A DNA stretch of 64,000 nt. Source: Flaveria trinervia (taxonomy: Eukaryota; Streptophyta; Magnoliopsida; Asterales; Asteraceae). The position numbers and the translations under genes were made by a program. The notes below the pieces were generated by a model. The model was not told the DNA's origin and did not search any database. It was given only the letters and a program-made list of their open reading frames with translations. This document shows, in pieces, positions 12,731-24,597 of this stretch; the stretch's first letter is position 1; every line of letters starts with the position of its first letter. The DNA lies in contig CM046457.1 of NCBI GenBank assembly GCA_025506515.1, positions 4,022,444 to 4,086,443 on the forward strand, given 5' to 3'.

Positions 12731-13027
12731 ATCTATACGCCGCGTATGTATACGTCGCGTATGGGTCCATATGCGGCGTATAGGCCTCCCTCATAAATGC
12801 CAAGAATTCCATATCACATCAGTGAGCCTATACGTCGCGTATGGACCCATACGCGCCGTATAGGCTTTTCAGAAGACAAAACTGGCGAAGTCAAATCAGT
12901 CATTCAGCGGGTCTATACGCCGCGTATGGACCCATACGCGGGGTATAGACTCGCTGATGACTGAGTTGACTTCGCCAGTTTTGTCTTCTGAAAAGCCTAT
13001 ACGCCGCGTATGGGTCCATACCGTATA
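12731..13027. repeat. Left palindrome array of the MULE
   Basis: Repeated modules of the form CTATACGCCGCGTATGG followed by its complement CCATACGCGGCGTATAG. From about 12838 to 13022 the whole stretch is one larger inverted repeat, centred near 12930, whose arms of about 90 bp include non-module text such as AAACTGGCGAAGTCAA and its complement. Such DNA can extrude cruciforms or give a long hairpin RNA. Confidence 0.85.
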
Positions 13028-13273
13028 GACTTTATTTCGAATTATATTTACGCGACTTAAGATTCTTTCGATGATATATAACGCACCGAATATCAAACGA
13101 ATGCGTTCATATTTCGTTTGTTACGAAGGAAACGTTTGATCTTAATCGAAGGAAATTAGCGTTATGTGGTTCAACATTTTCTTCTGTCACATAATTACTC
13201 GGTAAATATTTGATTCTTATTTCATTAAGTATTTGCATACATATAAACATATATTTGAATTGCATACTTAAAA

Positions 13274-13393
13274 AATCATTTCAACTAACTCGGGTTCCAT
13301 CGATGCTAGTCGGTTACGGTAAACTTAATTAATTTTCAAGTTTTTTTATCATAACTGACTAGTATCGTGGAACCCGAGTTAGTTGAAATGATT
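13274..13393. repeat. Hairpin-forming inverted repeat upstream of the transposase
   Basis: The arm 13274-13317 (starts AATCATTTCAACTAACTCGG) is almost perfectly complementary to 13350-13393 (ends GAGTTAGTTGAAATGATT), with about 32 bases between. Differences are a few substitutions and a two-base bulge. It lies between the left palindrome array and the first transposase codons, in the presumed leader. It may be a small-RNA-producing hairpin or a nested MITE. Confidence 0.8.
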
Positions 13394-13574
13394 ATTAAGT
13401 AATCAAGACATTTATGTGTACGTAAGTATGTATATAAAAGAATAAGAGTTATAGTTTTAGAGAAAAATTATTATTTTGAAGAAATAGTTGAACCACAAAA
13501 CTCTATTTTCTTCAAAAAAAATCTCATTTGTCTTATAGGGTTGCCACGGAACGTATAGCACGGTTGAATTTGAA

Positions 13575-15363
13575 GTGATCCAAGATTCTTCGTTCATTAT
13601 GTCGTTTTCGGATGGTTACTATTTGTTTGGTGAATATTCAAGCGTTTCGTACATGGCAGATAGTAATCAAGATGATTCGTACGTTCAATCTGCTTACGAA
13701 AAACAATTGCCAGATTTAAACCAACCTTATATTCCCGATGATGAGTTCGAGTTTTGCTGAGAATCAAGTTATGACCCGCAACAAAGTAATATAAACTATC
13801 TCTCGAGTGATGAAAATCAAAACACGAAAGTATCGTTTGAAACATGTCAAGAATTTTTATCACTCGATGAGCTAGTCTGTTGGGTGGTTAACAGGGGACG
13901 TGATAATGGTTACGTTATTATTACACGAAGATAGAAGAAAAAAGAAGGTCAGGTCGTAAATGTGTGGCTTATCTGTGATCGTGGTGGTGAACACAAAAGT
14001 AAAACAACAATTAGACGATCTGGTAGCAAAAAAATCGGATGTCCTTTTAAATTAGTGGGGATATACGACAACAAACGTCGTTCGTGGAAATTAGAGGTGA
14101 GAAATGACGAACATAACCATGATCCCGCTCAACATATGGAGGGGAACCCATTTGTAAAAAGGTTTTCTCAAAACGAATACAATTTGGTGGAACAACTTAC
14201 TAATCAGAACATGGAGCCTCGTAACATCTTATCAGCTTTGAAAAAGAAAAATCCAAAGAACGCATCCATAACCAAAGACGTATACAACGCTTAATATAAG
14301 ATAAGAAGTGAAAAGAAAGTCGGTGAAAGACCAATGCAAATTTTAGAAAACCTTTTATCTTCTAAAAGGTACGTTTATTACACCGGGAAGATCCCGATAC
14401 AAATACCGTAAAAAATATATTTTTTGTCATCCAAAATCATATGACACGACGTGCATTCCCGCATGTGCTAATGATAGACGCGGCATATAAAAAAACATGT
14501 ACAAACTTCCGTTTGTTCAGATTGTTGGTGTGACCTCGACACACAAGACATTTTGTGTTGCTCATGTGTTTATTAGTAAAGAACGAGAATATAATTTTGA
14601 GTGGGTGCTTAATAGATTGAAAGATACGTTGAATAGGTGTATGGAGCCGCGAGTCATAATAACAGACATAGATCTTGCTTTAATGAACGCATGTGTTAAA
14701 GTATTTCCGAATGCTTCAAAGTATTTATGCAGGTGGCATATTAATGAGAATATCGCGAAACACTGTAAAGCAAGTTTTACGAAAGATGACTGGCGAAAGT
14801 TTAAATATGCATGGGCACGTTTGTGTGAGTCTTCCACGCCGGAGATTTACGAGTATAACTATAACCTTCTTTACTAACGACTAGTTGAAGCGAAGCGAGA
14901 AAGTAAGTTTTTCATTACATAATACATACAATACTGTTATATATAACGCTTAATTTAATTTTGTTTTAATATATTTTTAGAAGTATTGTCATATATAAAT
15001 AAAAACTGGTTAGAGAGTTACAAGAAAATGTTTGTATCAGCCTGGACTAACTCAAACCGCAATTTTGGCCAACACATAACAAACAGAGTCGAGAGTCAAC
15101 ATGCAAAATTAAAAAGATATCTTAAATCAACAAATAGCTCACTGGATAGACTTGTGGAGTTTGTAGATCAATTGGTAAACGCACAAGAGGTAAATTTCAA
15201 AGAAAGTTTTGAGACAAGCAAAATTGAAATTATGAATCATCATAATCTCCTGTTGTTTGATTACCTACGAGGCAAAGTGTCACACAAAGCTTTTGATTTA
15301 TTAGTTGCTGAAAACACTAAATTGCATGTGATGCGCTCAGCAAATGCAACGTGTGGTTGCTAA
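13575..15363 (+). pseudogene. FAR1/MULE-type transposase, broken
   Basis: Mutator-like transposases bind element ends and cut and paste the DNA. The reading begins with a non-conserved N-terminus (13575-13760), then a FAR1-type zinc domain (13860-14135: VWLICDRGG, GCPFKL and the pair HNHD), then the MULE core (DAAY-like text at 14478, VQIVGVTSTHKTFCVAHVF, VIITDIDLALMNA, LCRWHI) and a C-terminal part with NRVESQHAKLKRYL and the start of a SWIM-type zinc motif (ATCGC). An intron with GTAAGT at 14903 and TTTTTAG ending at 14980 joins the last two parts. Breaks are a TGA at 13758, a TAG near 13932, a frame change in the A run before 14497 and a stop after the SWIM cysteines. The start codon is uncertain. 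Confidence 0.85.
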
Positions 15364-15460
15364 CTTTATACTAGTTTGGGTTGCCTTGTGCTTGTCGGTT
15401 GGAAAAATATGAACATTCTGGTAATAGGCGTTCCATATTTATCATTTTTCTGTTACAGTA

Positions 15461-16550
15461 ATGATTTTATGTAGATTTATAATTTATAATGAATGCACTA
15501 AAGTTCCATTGGATGCAATTGACGTATTTTGGACGAAGCTTGATAAAATTAAACCATCATTTATGGAGCATGAAGAAGTCAATGTTGAAGAAGAGATGGA
15601 ATGCGTGAAACAACAAATAATGACACAACCCGCCCCTGTAAAATTTTGTTTGGTGGAAAAAAAATTGTGTATCTATAGAAAAATAACAAAAAAACGTCTG
15701 TTATTCAAATAGATATTCGTGGTCGTCCAACGTTAAAGGTTCAACAACAAAAGCTAGACACTCAACATATTACATGTGACATACCAAGACATAGCTCATT
15801 TACCGAAAGAACAACTTCAGCAGTAAAGTCTCAGAAGCCTGTCATACAACGTAGTCGTTCCACATCTTCTAAGGTGTCACAAAGTACTAATGACTTTTCA
15901 TCGATTGTCGGAGATCAACAATTACACAATATAAATAGGTTAAAAAATTGGATTCCTTCAATCTTTCATCAGTATATTTCACGTATACGAGATGTTCGAC
16001 CCGATGGTAATTGTGGTTTTTGATCTATAGCTTTAGGGTTGGGGTTTAATGAAATAAGTGTATGTATGTGCGTCAACAACTTTTAGAGGATTTGGACACA
16101 TATGAATTGAGTTACAGAGAAGTTTTCGATACTTTGTACGCCGGACAATATAATGAATTGCGTCACACAATAGATTGGCAACGTGTGGAACCTGCGCCAG
16201 AAGAACATTGGATGATAATGCCGTATACGAGAATAGTAATTGCTCAAAAGTTTGGTGTTATTCTTCATCTATTAAGCAATAACGGTTGTCAAACATTTTT
16301 CCTCTTATGGGCTGATCCGAACAGTATGATGCCTCATCATGTCGTTTCGATTGTTCATGTCAACAATAATTATTTCGTCTATGTTAAATTAGATGGAGAT
16401 TATCCGATGCCTACATTAAGTAATCTTTGGATTCTTAACCGAAACGTACGTGCTGCAGAATGGGAGATTATGTATAGGACTCGTATCCCGGAATACAACA
16501 CAATAATAGAAGTTAACCGAGATCCCCCAACTTATATAAATGTATTTTAA
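15461..16550 (+). pseudogene. OTU-type cysteine protease domain of the MULE, broken
   Basis: OTU proteases remove ubiquitin or ubiquitin-like proteins. After a low-complexity linker (15461-15960) the text RPDGNCGF at about 15998-16020 carries the Asp and the nucleophile Cys of the OTU active site. The next codon is TGA (16021), where the family normally has Arg, so a CGA-to-TGA change is likely. The rest of the domain (16062-16550) has the family pattern ending with HVNNNYFVYVKL. The catalytic His is expected where Tyr (TAT) stands, again consistent with C-to-T change. It follows the transposase in the same orientation and was probably part of one long protein. Loss of both features argues against protease activity now. 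Confidence 0.75.
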
Positions 16551-16651
16551 TTTAATACGTTTGTATTATATTTGGATTCTGATGTTAATATTATTGTTCA
16601 ACCTACCACATACATTCAAAATTTAAAAAAATTAATTTTTTTAATAAAAAA

Positions 16652-17157
16652 AAGCTATATGCCGCGTATAGACCCATACGCGGCGTATAGCTTCACGGAC
16701 CCATTAAAGGGACATCTCCTCACCAACTGACCCTACCAAAATTTTTCAAACCAAAAAAACTCTCTCGTATAGATCGATACTACATGTATTGTTCGTTGAT
16801 TTCTCTACATTCACTACTTCAGGTATGTATTATTGTTCTTATACCTTTATTATGTTAATCGTACGCTAATTTAAACGTTAAAGTGATGTTTTATGCAGTA
16901 AAAACATGGATGTGAAAATTGGCTTATGAACTATACGCGGCGTATAGAGCTATACGTAGCGTATAGCTCAAAGGTTGAAGAAGACCAAAGGTGGGCACTA
17001 TACGTGGCGTATAGCTCTATACGCGGCGTATAGGGGACCATACGAGGCACACACCCCATACGGGGGCCCTATACGCGGCGTATAGATCTATACGCGGCGT
17101 ATAGGGTTCCATACGAGGCACACACCCCATACGTGGGTTCCTATACGCGGTGTATAG
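16652..17157. repeat. Middle palindrome array of the MULE, left part
   Basis: One module at 16654-16691, then from 16929 a tandem array of about 74-bp units, each with TATACGCGGCGTATAG modules and the phrase GAGGCACACACCCCATACG. The array is cut at 17157 by the solo LTR and continues at 31804. Between 16692 and 16929 lies a short AT-rich spacer, perhaps the leader of the second ORF. Confidence 0.85.
17153..17157. repeat. Left target-site duplication TATAG of the solo LTR
   Basis: TATAG precedes TGTCACACC here and also follows TGTTACA at 31804-31808. Five bases is the usual size for Gypsy and Copia insertions. Confidence 0.8.
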
Positions 17158-18472
17158 TGTCACACCCCGACCAACAGCGAAATCATCGGGGCGGACGAAT
17201 AGGAGACGATTGCTCATAGCACATGGAACTAATTAAGTTGAATTATACTTAAGTATCATCATTCATGAAACATTACAAGACAAATAAGTTCATACAATAC
17301 AAAAGCATCAAACAAAAAAAGTAACATGTTAAGTTAAACTAGGTCCAAGTCTTATATGAGCACGAAGAGAATCCATAAGTAGTACACCTGAAACATGTTA
17401 AAAATAAAAGGTCAACTTTAAAAGTTGGTGAGATTTTCATAGTTTGCAATACATAAGTATATAAAAGATGGCAGTTCATGTTATAAGTTAGAGAGCAAAG
17501 TAACTAGGAATATAAGACAGAATGTACAATCAAACTTGACAAAGTTTTACAAGTCTCAAACGTTTACAAGCATATATGATTAGCTAAGTGTACTTGGATC
17601 AACCAAGCAGGCTTGTCAGGCCCATAGATCTATGACGTCGCCAAGCTAGCAATAGTTAATAATTGTACATATATTCGACATTACATGGTAGCTACAAAGA
17701 TCAACTAACCATAACATACAAGTGAATTGCCATAAGTTTACAAGCATCAAACGTGTTTACAAGTGTAATGTTTATAAGGTAACATGTTTCACCCCAAAGT
17801 GTGAAAATATGAAAAAGGGGTACAGAAATACTCACATGAAAAATAAGTATAAGAATGATGATAAGAGATTAAACGAGGCTCCAACAATTCTATTATAAGT
17901 TGCCTAAACGTATAGATTCCAAGATTAAGTTTAATAATAAGATTAATAGTTAGACGTGAACTAGAGTTTCAATTGGGATTTGGGGGTTTAAATAATTAGA
18001 TAAAATAATGAATCGTTTACGTTTTGGGTTAATAAAGATATTATAATCAATTAAGTCCAGAATGATTAAAAAGGTCTCAACAATTTAAATTATTGAGTTA
18101 ATAGAAACTAAGTTTGAAAAGGAGTAATTAGTTTAATAATTAATTATTTGCTAAAGAGAACTTATTAAATACTTATTTAAATGACTTTAAAATTATTTAA
18201 AATTATTTTATACAGTTTGAACCTTTAAATGATTTATTGTAAAGGTCTTATAATACGAAAAAAAAGGGAATCAATTATAATAACAAATTATATTGTTTAT
18301 AATTCAAGAATAAGAAGTTTAAGGTAAAGATTGCTTAAATAATTACGATTTAAAAAAATGAATGTTAGTAGAACTAAATAATTTAATTATAATAATTGAA
18401 TTAAAAAAAACTAAGTATGAATTGTGAAAGGAAATAACTATCTTAATAATATGGTTAAACGAATAATTGAAT

Positions 18473-18579
18473 AATTAATAATTATTTGAATAATTATTTA
18501 TTTAAAGTTTTAGTGACACGTAGATTTAAAGTGTTTAAAAATAACCCATTTTGAGCTATAAAATACTTTTAACATATAA
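18473..18579. repeat. Left copy of a 107-bp direct repeat flanking the Sirevirus-type element
   Basis: This stretch of solo-LTR sequence is repeated at 30171-30278 with about one indel and one or two substitutions. It is far longer than a normal target duplication. It starts AATTAATAATTATTTG and ends TTTTAACATATAA in both copies. Confidence 0.9.
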
Positions 18580-18616
18580 CCCCTAGGCTGATGCTACCAA
18601 AAACACTTTGAAAACT

Positions 18617-21600
18617 TCAGATATTAACAGTCCTCATTAGGATGATCACCATTCCTTTCTTCATAAGATGATCAGGATCCTTCAGGCTGTTAAAGTGTCT
18701 TCTCATGTCAAAGAGGTCATGCAGAGGCAACTGAAACATATCTTGCCATGTATAAATGTCTTCAATGCCTTGATCTCTAATAACATGCCATCTTTCTGGA
18801 TTTGTGGTGTATGTCCAAGACAAGATGGGTCTTCCGATGCTAGAGGAGTTGTTTGAATTGGAGTTGGTGTAGCATCCTCTGGCTGCATCCTCAGGCTGTT
18901 CTGACTCATCCTGAGGTTTAGAAGGGGATGTAGGCTTCTTCTTCTTCTGAGGCTTTGGTCTAGAAGCCATCCTCTTCTTTCTCTTTCTAGATTTTAACTG
19001 ATAAGACTGGCCTGCAGCACCAGATTGATCTTCACTGTCTTTCTCAGTTGGGACTTCCTCTCTCTCATGTTCAGATGGAGAGGGAGGTTGACCCTGCTGT
19101 GGATCAGAAGATGAAGCTTGCTGAGCATTAGCAGGAGGTCTGGGTTGTGTTGTGTCTGGTTTTTCAACCTTAACCTCCACTTTAGGTGGAACCTGACTTG
19201 GAGTGGAGTGTAAGTCAGTGAGCTCTCCACTCTTAATCTTCTGCTTGATTACCCTGATATGCTCATCCATAGTGGATAGAGACATGGGTCCAAGTCTCCT
19301 TCCGGAGAATCCATACAGCTTCAAGAAGCTCATCATCCTCTGCCTATCAGCAGACTTCTTCATGCTCTTTTGGATGATGGCTCTTGATTTTGCAGCTTCT
19401 TCCCTTAGCTTCTTCTTTGTTGTTTTTCTTTCCTTGACTAGTTCAAGCTCAAGTTGTTTTAAGTACTCAAACTCAATATAGTCATAAGGTAAGAGAAGGA
19501 GTGCATCTGCCTGATAGAGGCCTGTGGCACTCAGGTAGTTAGTCATCTTGATTCTGTCTTCTTCCTTATCTACCTGAGGTTCTTGTTAAACCACATCCTC
19601 TTGTTCAAGACTTTCTTGAACTGGTGAGAGGGTAGGCATACCTTTGTACAATCTTTTTCTTCTTCTCTCTTCTTTGACTTGTACTAGGAGTTTTGCATCT
19701 TCTGCCTCCTTCTTCTCTCTTGACCTTTCCAGGTCAACCAGTTCATTCAATTCATCCAAGGGAAGAGAAATGACACTATCTATGTCATAGTTCCTAGTCC
19801 GCGGATAGTTAATCCTGACTGCCCTTAACTCATCATTCTGAGTATCTGGTCTGGGGGCAGCCCTGATTGCAAACTCCATGAGTCTTGGAGACTCAGCAGA
19901 GGAACTTTCTCCCCTTAGCCTCCTTTTACTCTCTCTCTCCTCCTCCTCAATCTCCTTAGATGTCATCTTTCTTTTCTCTTTATCACTCACAGACCTTTGT
20001 GACTCAGGGTGGAGAGAGTTTTGGCCTTCATTGCTTGTTGCAGCATCTAAGCTCAGGCCAGAGAGAGGTTGAGAAGCACCTTCACCAGCAGGTGTCTTAG
20101 AAGGAATATGGATCTCTGCAGCAGTTAGAGATGATGAGACAGGGCTCTCAGGTTCTGTCACTGGGCCTTCAGTCAAGGTTTCCCCTATGAAACTAATCTT
20201 AGGGTCTGTCTCAACATCCAGTTGACTGATGACATTGCCTGATTGCCTAAGTCTCCTTCTTAAGCTGAACTCTACATTGATCCTGTCTTGGATTCTTTTA
20301 GCCAGTCTGTCAGCTTGTTTTGATTGGCTTGGGTTGACAAGTGGCATGTTGGCTAGATCCAGACCTTTATAGTAGTCCAAGGTCTGAAAATTAAAAACTT
20401 CTTGTTGTCCTTGAACTCTTATGATGATGAGGTCCTTTCTGTTGTTGTCATACCTCCACCCAATGATGTGATTGAAAGATGGTGAAGGTGACATAGCCCT
20501 TGGTATCCCATCCTCAAACAGACTCTGTATGAAGGAGTCTGTGTAGTCCACATCAATATGAACTAGAGGAGGTTGCTGAGAATGCACAGTTGCAAGTGAG
20601 GATGGTGAGTCCTCAATGTCCATTCTCTCTGAAGAAATCCCAGGTTATGTGGCTTTAATGACTTTCTCCTCCTTTTTGGTAGCATCACCCACTTGCATAG
20701 GTGAGCTGGAAGATAGATCAATCATATCCACAGGTTCTTGTGTTCCTGGTTGAGCTCTCCTTAAGGGTCTCCCAGCTATTTTTTCCTTAAGATATGAAAT
20801 CTCAAGTTGTTGATCATTGATCCTGTTGTGTAAGGTAGTCACCTGAGATTCAAGGTGACCGACCTTGGAGACTAAGTAAGTGCATGTTTTAGAAAATTTT
20901 TGCACCAGTAGTCTCAAATTACCCTCATCTTCATCAGAAGATTCATTGGGGGATGAGATGATTGGACCAGAGTCCTCTCTCTCACCACCAGCTTGAGGTT
21001 CTTGGCTGCTAGTTTTCCTCTGCTCACTGGCAGTCTCAGTTGAGATGTCAGTGGGCTGAGTTGCCATGGTTGAGGTCTTAATGATTTAATCACTTTCAAA
21101 AGTGAGAGCCTCTTCCATATGGACATCCTGAACAGGTTCAGGAGTGTCCACCTCAGTTGTAGGTGACTGATATGGGATAGATGTAGGAGACTCAGGAGTA
21201 CTCATCTTTCTTTGAGTAGAGGGAAGAAGAGAGATTCATTATACTCACTGAAACCTATATCTTCATCAGTGTAGAAATCAAGGTTGGGAATTGGTTGGTT
21301 GAGATCTATAGGCTTGGATGGTACTGTCCCCTGAAGGTTGATCACTTGAGTGTTGAGACTCAGAGTGATGGCTTAGGGCAGTAGGCCTAATAAGCTCATC
21401 AGGCTGAGCATGAGAACCTCAGCACTGATTCTTGAAGAGATGGGAGTGGTCTACTCCTCAGGAGAAGTGGAGCTCTAGCGTCCACTTCTTCCTATATGGT
21501 TGAGTATATGGGGCCCTCCACAGACTGAATAGTCTGAGAAGGGGTTCGTTTGGATCTTCTTTGGTAGGTGATGGAGATTTGAGGCTGTGAGAGTGTTGGG

Positions 21601-22424
21601 AAAAAGCAGGTGTGGGTTCAACACTAGCTTGTGCTGCTAGGTTGTCACCTTGAGCAATGCTCTAACATTTTTGGGACTAGGGCTGTTTCTACCCCAGAGA
21701 ATCCAACAGTGGACTTTCTCAGTATTTTAAAGATGTCGGGCTTCATCTGTCCCAATTTAAGAATGTTACCTCTTTCTTTAACTGTGAGCCCAGTTCACAG
21801 TTAAGAATGTACTGGACATATCTAGAAACATGTAATACTCTAAGGAGTCTAAATTAGCAAGTAAATTTGTATAGACAAACTGTGAATACCTGAATTTGAC
21901 CCCCTGAACCATTCCATGGATTTAAAGAAGAGATCCTCAGGAATCTGGTCCCATCCACCATGCTTGTTTATAAGCTGTGAGACCACATGGAGCAGGAATC
22001 TCTAGTGGGATGAGATCTTCCCTTTCCTAAAGGTCTTTACAGAGAAACCTCCTCATATCCCATCTGCTCAAAGGAATGATTGACAGCTTCCTTTGGGAAA
22101 AACACCTCACCTTCTTCATCATCCAGCTGAAGATGTCGGTTGATGATGGCCGGAGTGATGAAGATTGTTCTCCCCTGCACTGCGGCAGACAGTGCCTTCT
22201 CCCCATCCATAATGACCTCTTGCCAGGTCTTCCAGAATTCAAGCAACTGATCCTCATAGAGTGGAGATCATGGTTAGGGAGGTGAAGTAGTTTGACAGAG
22301 TTAGGAAACGGCAAACCTCTGAGAAATAAGGATCTTTCTCAGAGCTTAACAGAGCAACCTGATTGTGTTGTCTGTGTAGCTGCATGGTAAAGTTGGGATC
22401 ATTTCTGTGAGCAAGGTTGGCCAT
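18617..22424 (-). pseudogene. Envelope-like extra ORF of the Sirevirus-type element, broken
   Basis: The ORF lies after RNase H on the same strand, where Sireviruses carry a gene of unknown role sometimes called env-like. It opens with ATG at 22424 and the text MANLAHRNDPNFT. The phrases FITPAIINRHLQLDDEEGE and QMGYEEVS at 22246-22037 are typical of this protein in Asteraceae copies, as I recall them. Long open pieces follow at 21067-20645, 20623-19586 and 19546-18617; the last begins with a Lys/Glu-rich coiled-coil stretch and has a basic KKKK segment. The part between 22030 and 21070 is riddled with stops. No membrane segment was recognised. Confidence 0.7.
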
Positions 22425-22639
22425 TTTGAAGTAGCTTAGGGACGAAGAAAGAAGAAAGAAAGAAAATTCAGAGAGAAATTTAGGTTTTAGGTTTTGAGGA
22501 AGAATAGATGATAGAAAGGGGGGAAACCATTGGTTTTATATGTGAGAAGGATTTCAGATAAAGTTTATAAAAGAGGATAAACTTTGAAATCCGATGTTGG
22601 TCCCACTCTGAAAAAGTAGTTTACTTTTGCCTAAAAAGT

Positions 22640-23010
22640 AGTTTTCTTGGAAGTCAAAAAGCTTCTGAAGGTTAATTATCTTCGGAAGTTTTAATTAAAA
22701 GCTTCCGAAGCTAAAATGACTTCGGAAGAATTTCCTGAGAGGTTTGAGAATTTTGCTTCGGAAGAAGAATTAAAACTTGAGTGCTTTGTATATAAACTAA
22801 CAAAGCTTCCGAGAGTTAATTTTGCTTTGGAAGTAAATGGTCCTTGAAAATGAGTAAGTGTCTGAGACAAGTATTTAAGCTTCGAAGATAATTTGAAGAC
22901 TCTTCTAAGGTAAATTTCTTAGACAGTTATTTATTTGAAGGCATGACTTACTTCCGAAGTTAAAAGCATAACTTCCGAAGTATCAGAATTTTCAAAAGTC
23001 TAAGGAAAGT
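22640..23010. repeat. Spacer rich in CTTCCGAAG/CTTCGGAAG motifs
   Basis: Between RNase H and the extra ORF, the nine-base word CTTCGGAAG or its complement, or a one-base variant, occurs about ten times in 370 bp. The same word recurs in the gag linker (26840-26960) and in the LTR (29930-30050). The spacer is otherwise non-coding. Confidence 0.75.
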
Positions 23011-23152
23011 CTTCAAAAAAATTTTCATCCAAAGAAAACATGAGCTTATGAAAGTGATGAACTAGACAACTTAGGACACACATAAATTTTAAAGAAATAA
23101 TAGAATAGTTTTAAGAAAAGCTTACTCAAGTTTATCATCCCAATAGCTGATA

Positions 23153-23761
23153 TTAGATATTTAAATCTCTGTTCATCAAAGCCTTTGTAAACAAATCAGC
23201 ATATTGTTCATCTGTGTGGACTTTGACTAGTTTAATTAATCCATTTTCATAGTTATCTCTTATTAAATGATACCTGATATTGATGTGCTTTGTCCTTGAG
23301 TGCTGCACAGGGTTCTTTGTGATTGAGATATCACTGTTGTTGTCTATGTGAATGGGAGTCTCCTTGAAGTTTAACCCATAGTCCAACATCTGATTTGAAT
23401 CCAAATACTTGAGCACAGCAGCTTGCAGTAGCAATGTATTTAGCTTCAGCAGTTGATGCAGAGACACAGGATTGTTTCTTGCATTGCCATGAGACAACCC
23501 TTCCACCAAGAAATTGACATCCCCCAATGTAGACTTTGCAGTCATGTTGCAACCACCATAATCACTATCTGTATAGGCATACAGATTGAAGTCAGAATTC
23601 TTAGGATACCATAGTCCAAGTGTTGATGCACCTTTGAGGTATCTTAGAATCCTCTTGACAGTGATGAGGTGACATCTTAGGGTTGGCTTGATATCTTGCA
23701 CAAATACATGTAGCAAACATGATATCAGGCCTGCTAGCAGTAAGATACATAAGAGACCCAA
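23153..23761 (-). pseudogene. Copia RNase H domain (Sirevirus-type element)
   Basis: RNase H removes the RNA strand during reverse transcription. Visible motifs are YTDSDYGG with the first Asp, STAEAKYIA with the catalytic Glu (in another frame, 23331-23552), HIDNNSDISITKNPVQHSRTKHI and the C-terminal YADLFTKAL. The domain is split over two frames, so at least two frameshifts exist. Confidence 0.9.
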
Positions 23762-24588
23762 TCATAGCCCTATATAAGTGCTCATCTACACACTCCCCCT
23801 TAAGATCAGGACCAAGAGAGTGGTTTCTGGCTATGGGTGTCTTAGCAATCTTGCAATCAGTCATATTAAATCTCTTGAGTATGTCCTGAACATACTTTGA
23901 CTGACTTATGAAGATGCCATCTTCAACATGCTTCACTTGAATTCCCAGAAAGAAATTGAGTTCCCCCATGGCACTCATTTCAAATCTGTCTTTCATCAGC
24001 TTCTCAAAGTCTTTGCAGAGCTTTGGATTAGTTGAACCAAAGATGATGTCATCCACATATACTTGAACTAGCAATATGTCTTTTCCTTGTTCTTTGATGA
24101 GAGAGTTCCATCTATAGTACCTCTCCTGTATCCATGTTTACAAAGATACTCAGATAGTGTCTCATACCATTCCTGGGTGCCTGATGCAGCCCATAGAGAG
24201 CTTTGTCAAGCTTGAAGACATAATCAGGATGATCAGGATCTACAAAACCAGGTGGCTGTTTGACATAAATCTCTTCTTCTATCACTCCATACAAAAAGGC
24301 ACACTTCACATCAAGTTGAAACACCTTGAATTTCTTGGATGCAGCAAATGCCAGGAATATCCTAACAGCTTCTAATCTTGCCACTGGAGCAAAGACATCA
24401 GTGTAGTCAATTCCTTCTTCTTGTGTGTATCCTTGAACAACCAGTCTAGCTTTGTTGTTGATGATGATGCCTCTATCATCTTTCTTGTTCCTAAACACCG
24501 ATTTGGTTCCAATTGTAGTCTTCCCAGAAGGAAGAGGACAAAGGTTCCAAACTTTCTGCCTTTTGAATTGAAGTAGCACTTGTTGCAT
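23601..24588 (-). pseudogene. Copia reverse transcriptase (Sirevirus-type element)
   Basis: The N-terminal half (24588-24112) has GIDYTDVFAPVARLEAVR and FQLDVKCAFLYG; the C-terminal half (24074-23601) carries the palm motif YVDDIIFGS with both catalytic aspartates and continues to the link with RNase H (LTASRPDIMFAT). A frame change separates the halves near 24080-24112. Family membership is certain; function is lost. Confidence 0.93.
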
Positions 24589-24597
24589 AGCTTCAAC

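Noticed and set aside
12731..13027. Regular repeats with spacers, like a CRISPR array
   Set aside because: The modules are palindromes of variable spacing inside a eukaryotic transposon; spacers are partly complementary and no cas gene exists.
16992..17217. A minus-strand frame over the middle palindrome array
   Set aside because: It is a by-product of a repeat unit whose length keeps frames open; no motif.
22640..23010. CTTCCGAAG words as heat-shock elements
   Set aside because: Heat-shock elements need TTC and GAA two bases apart (TTCnnGAA). Here only one base lies between them.
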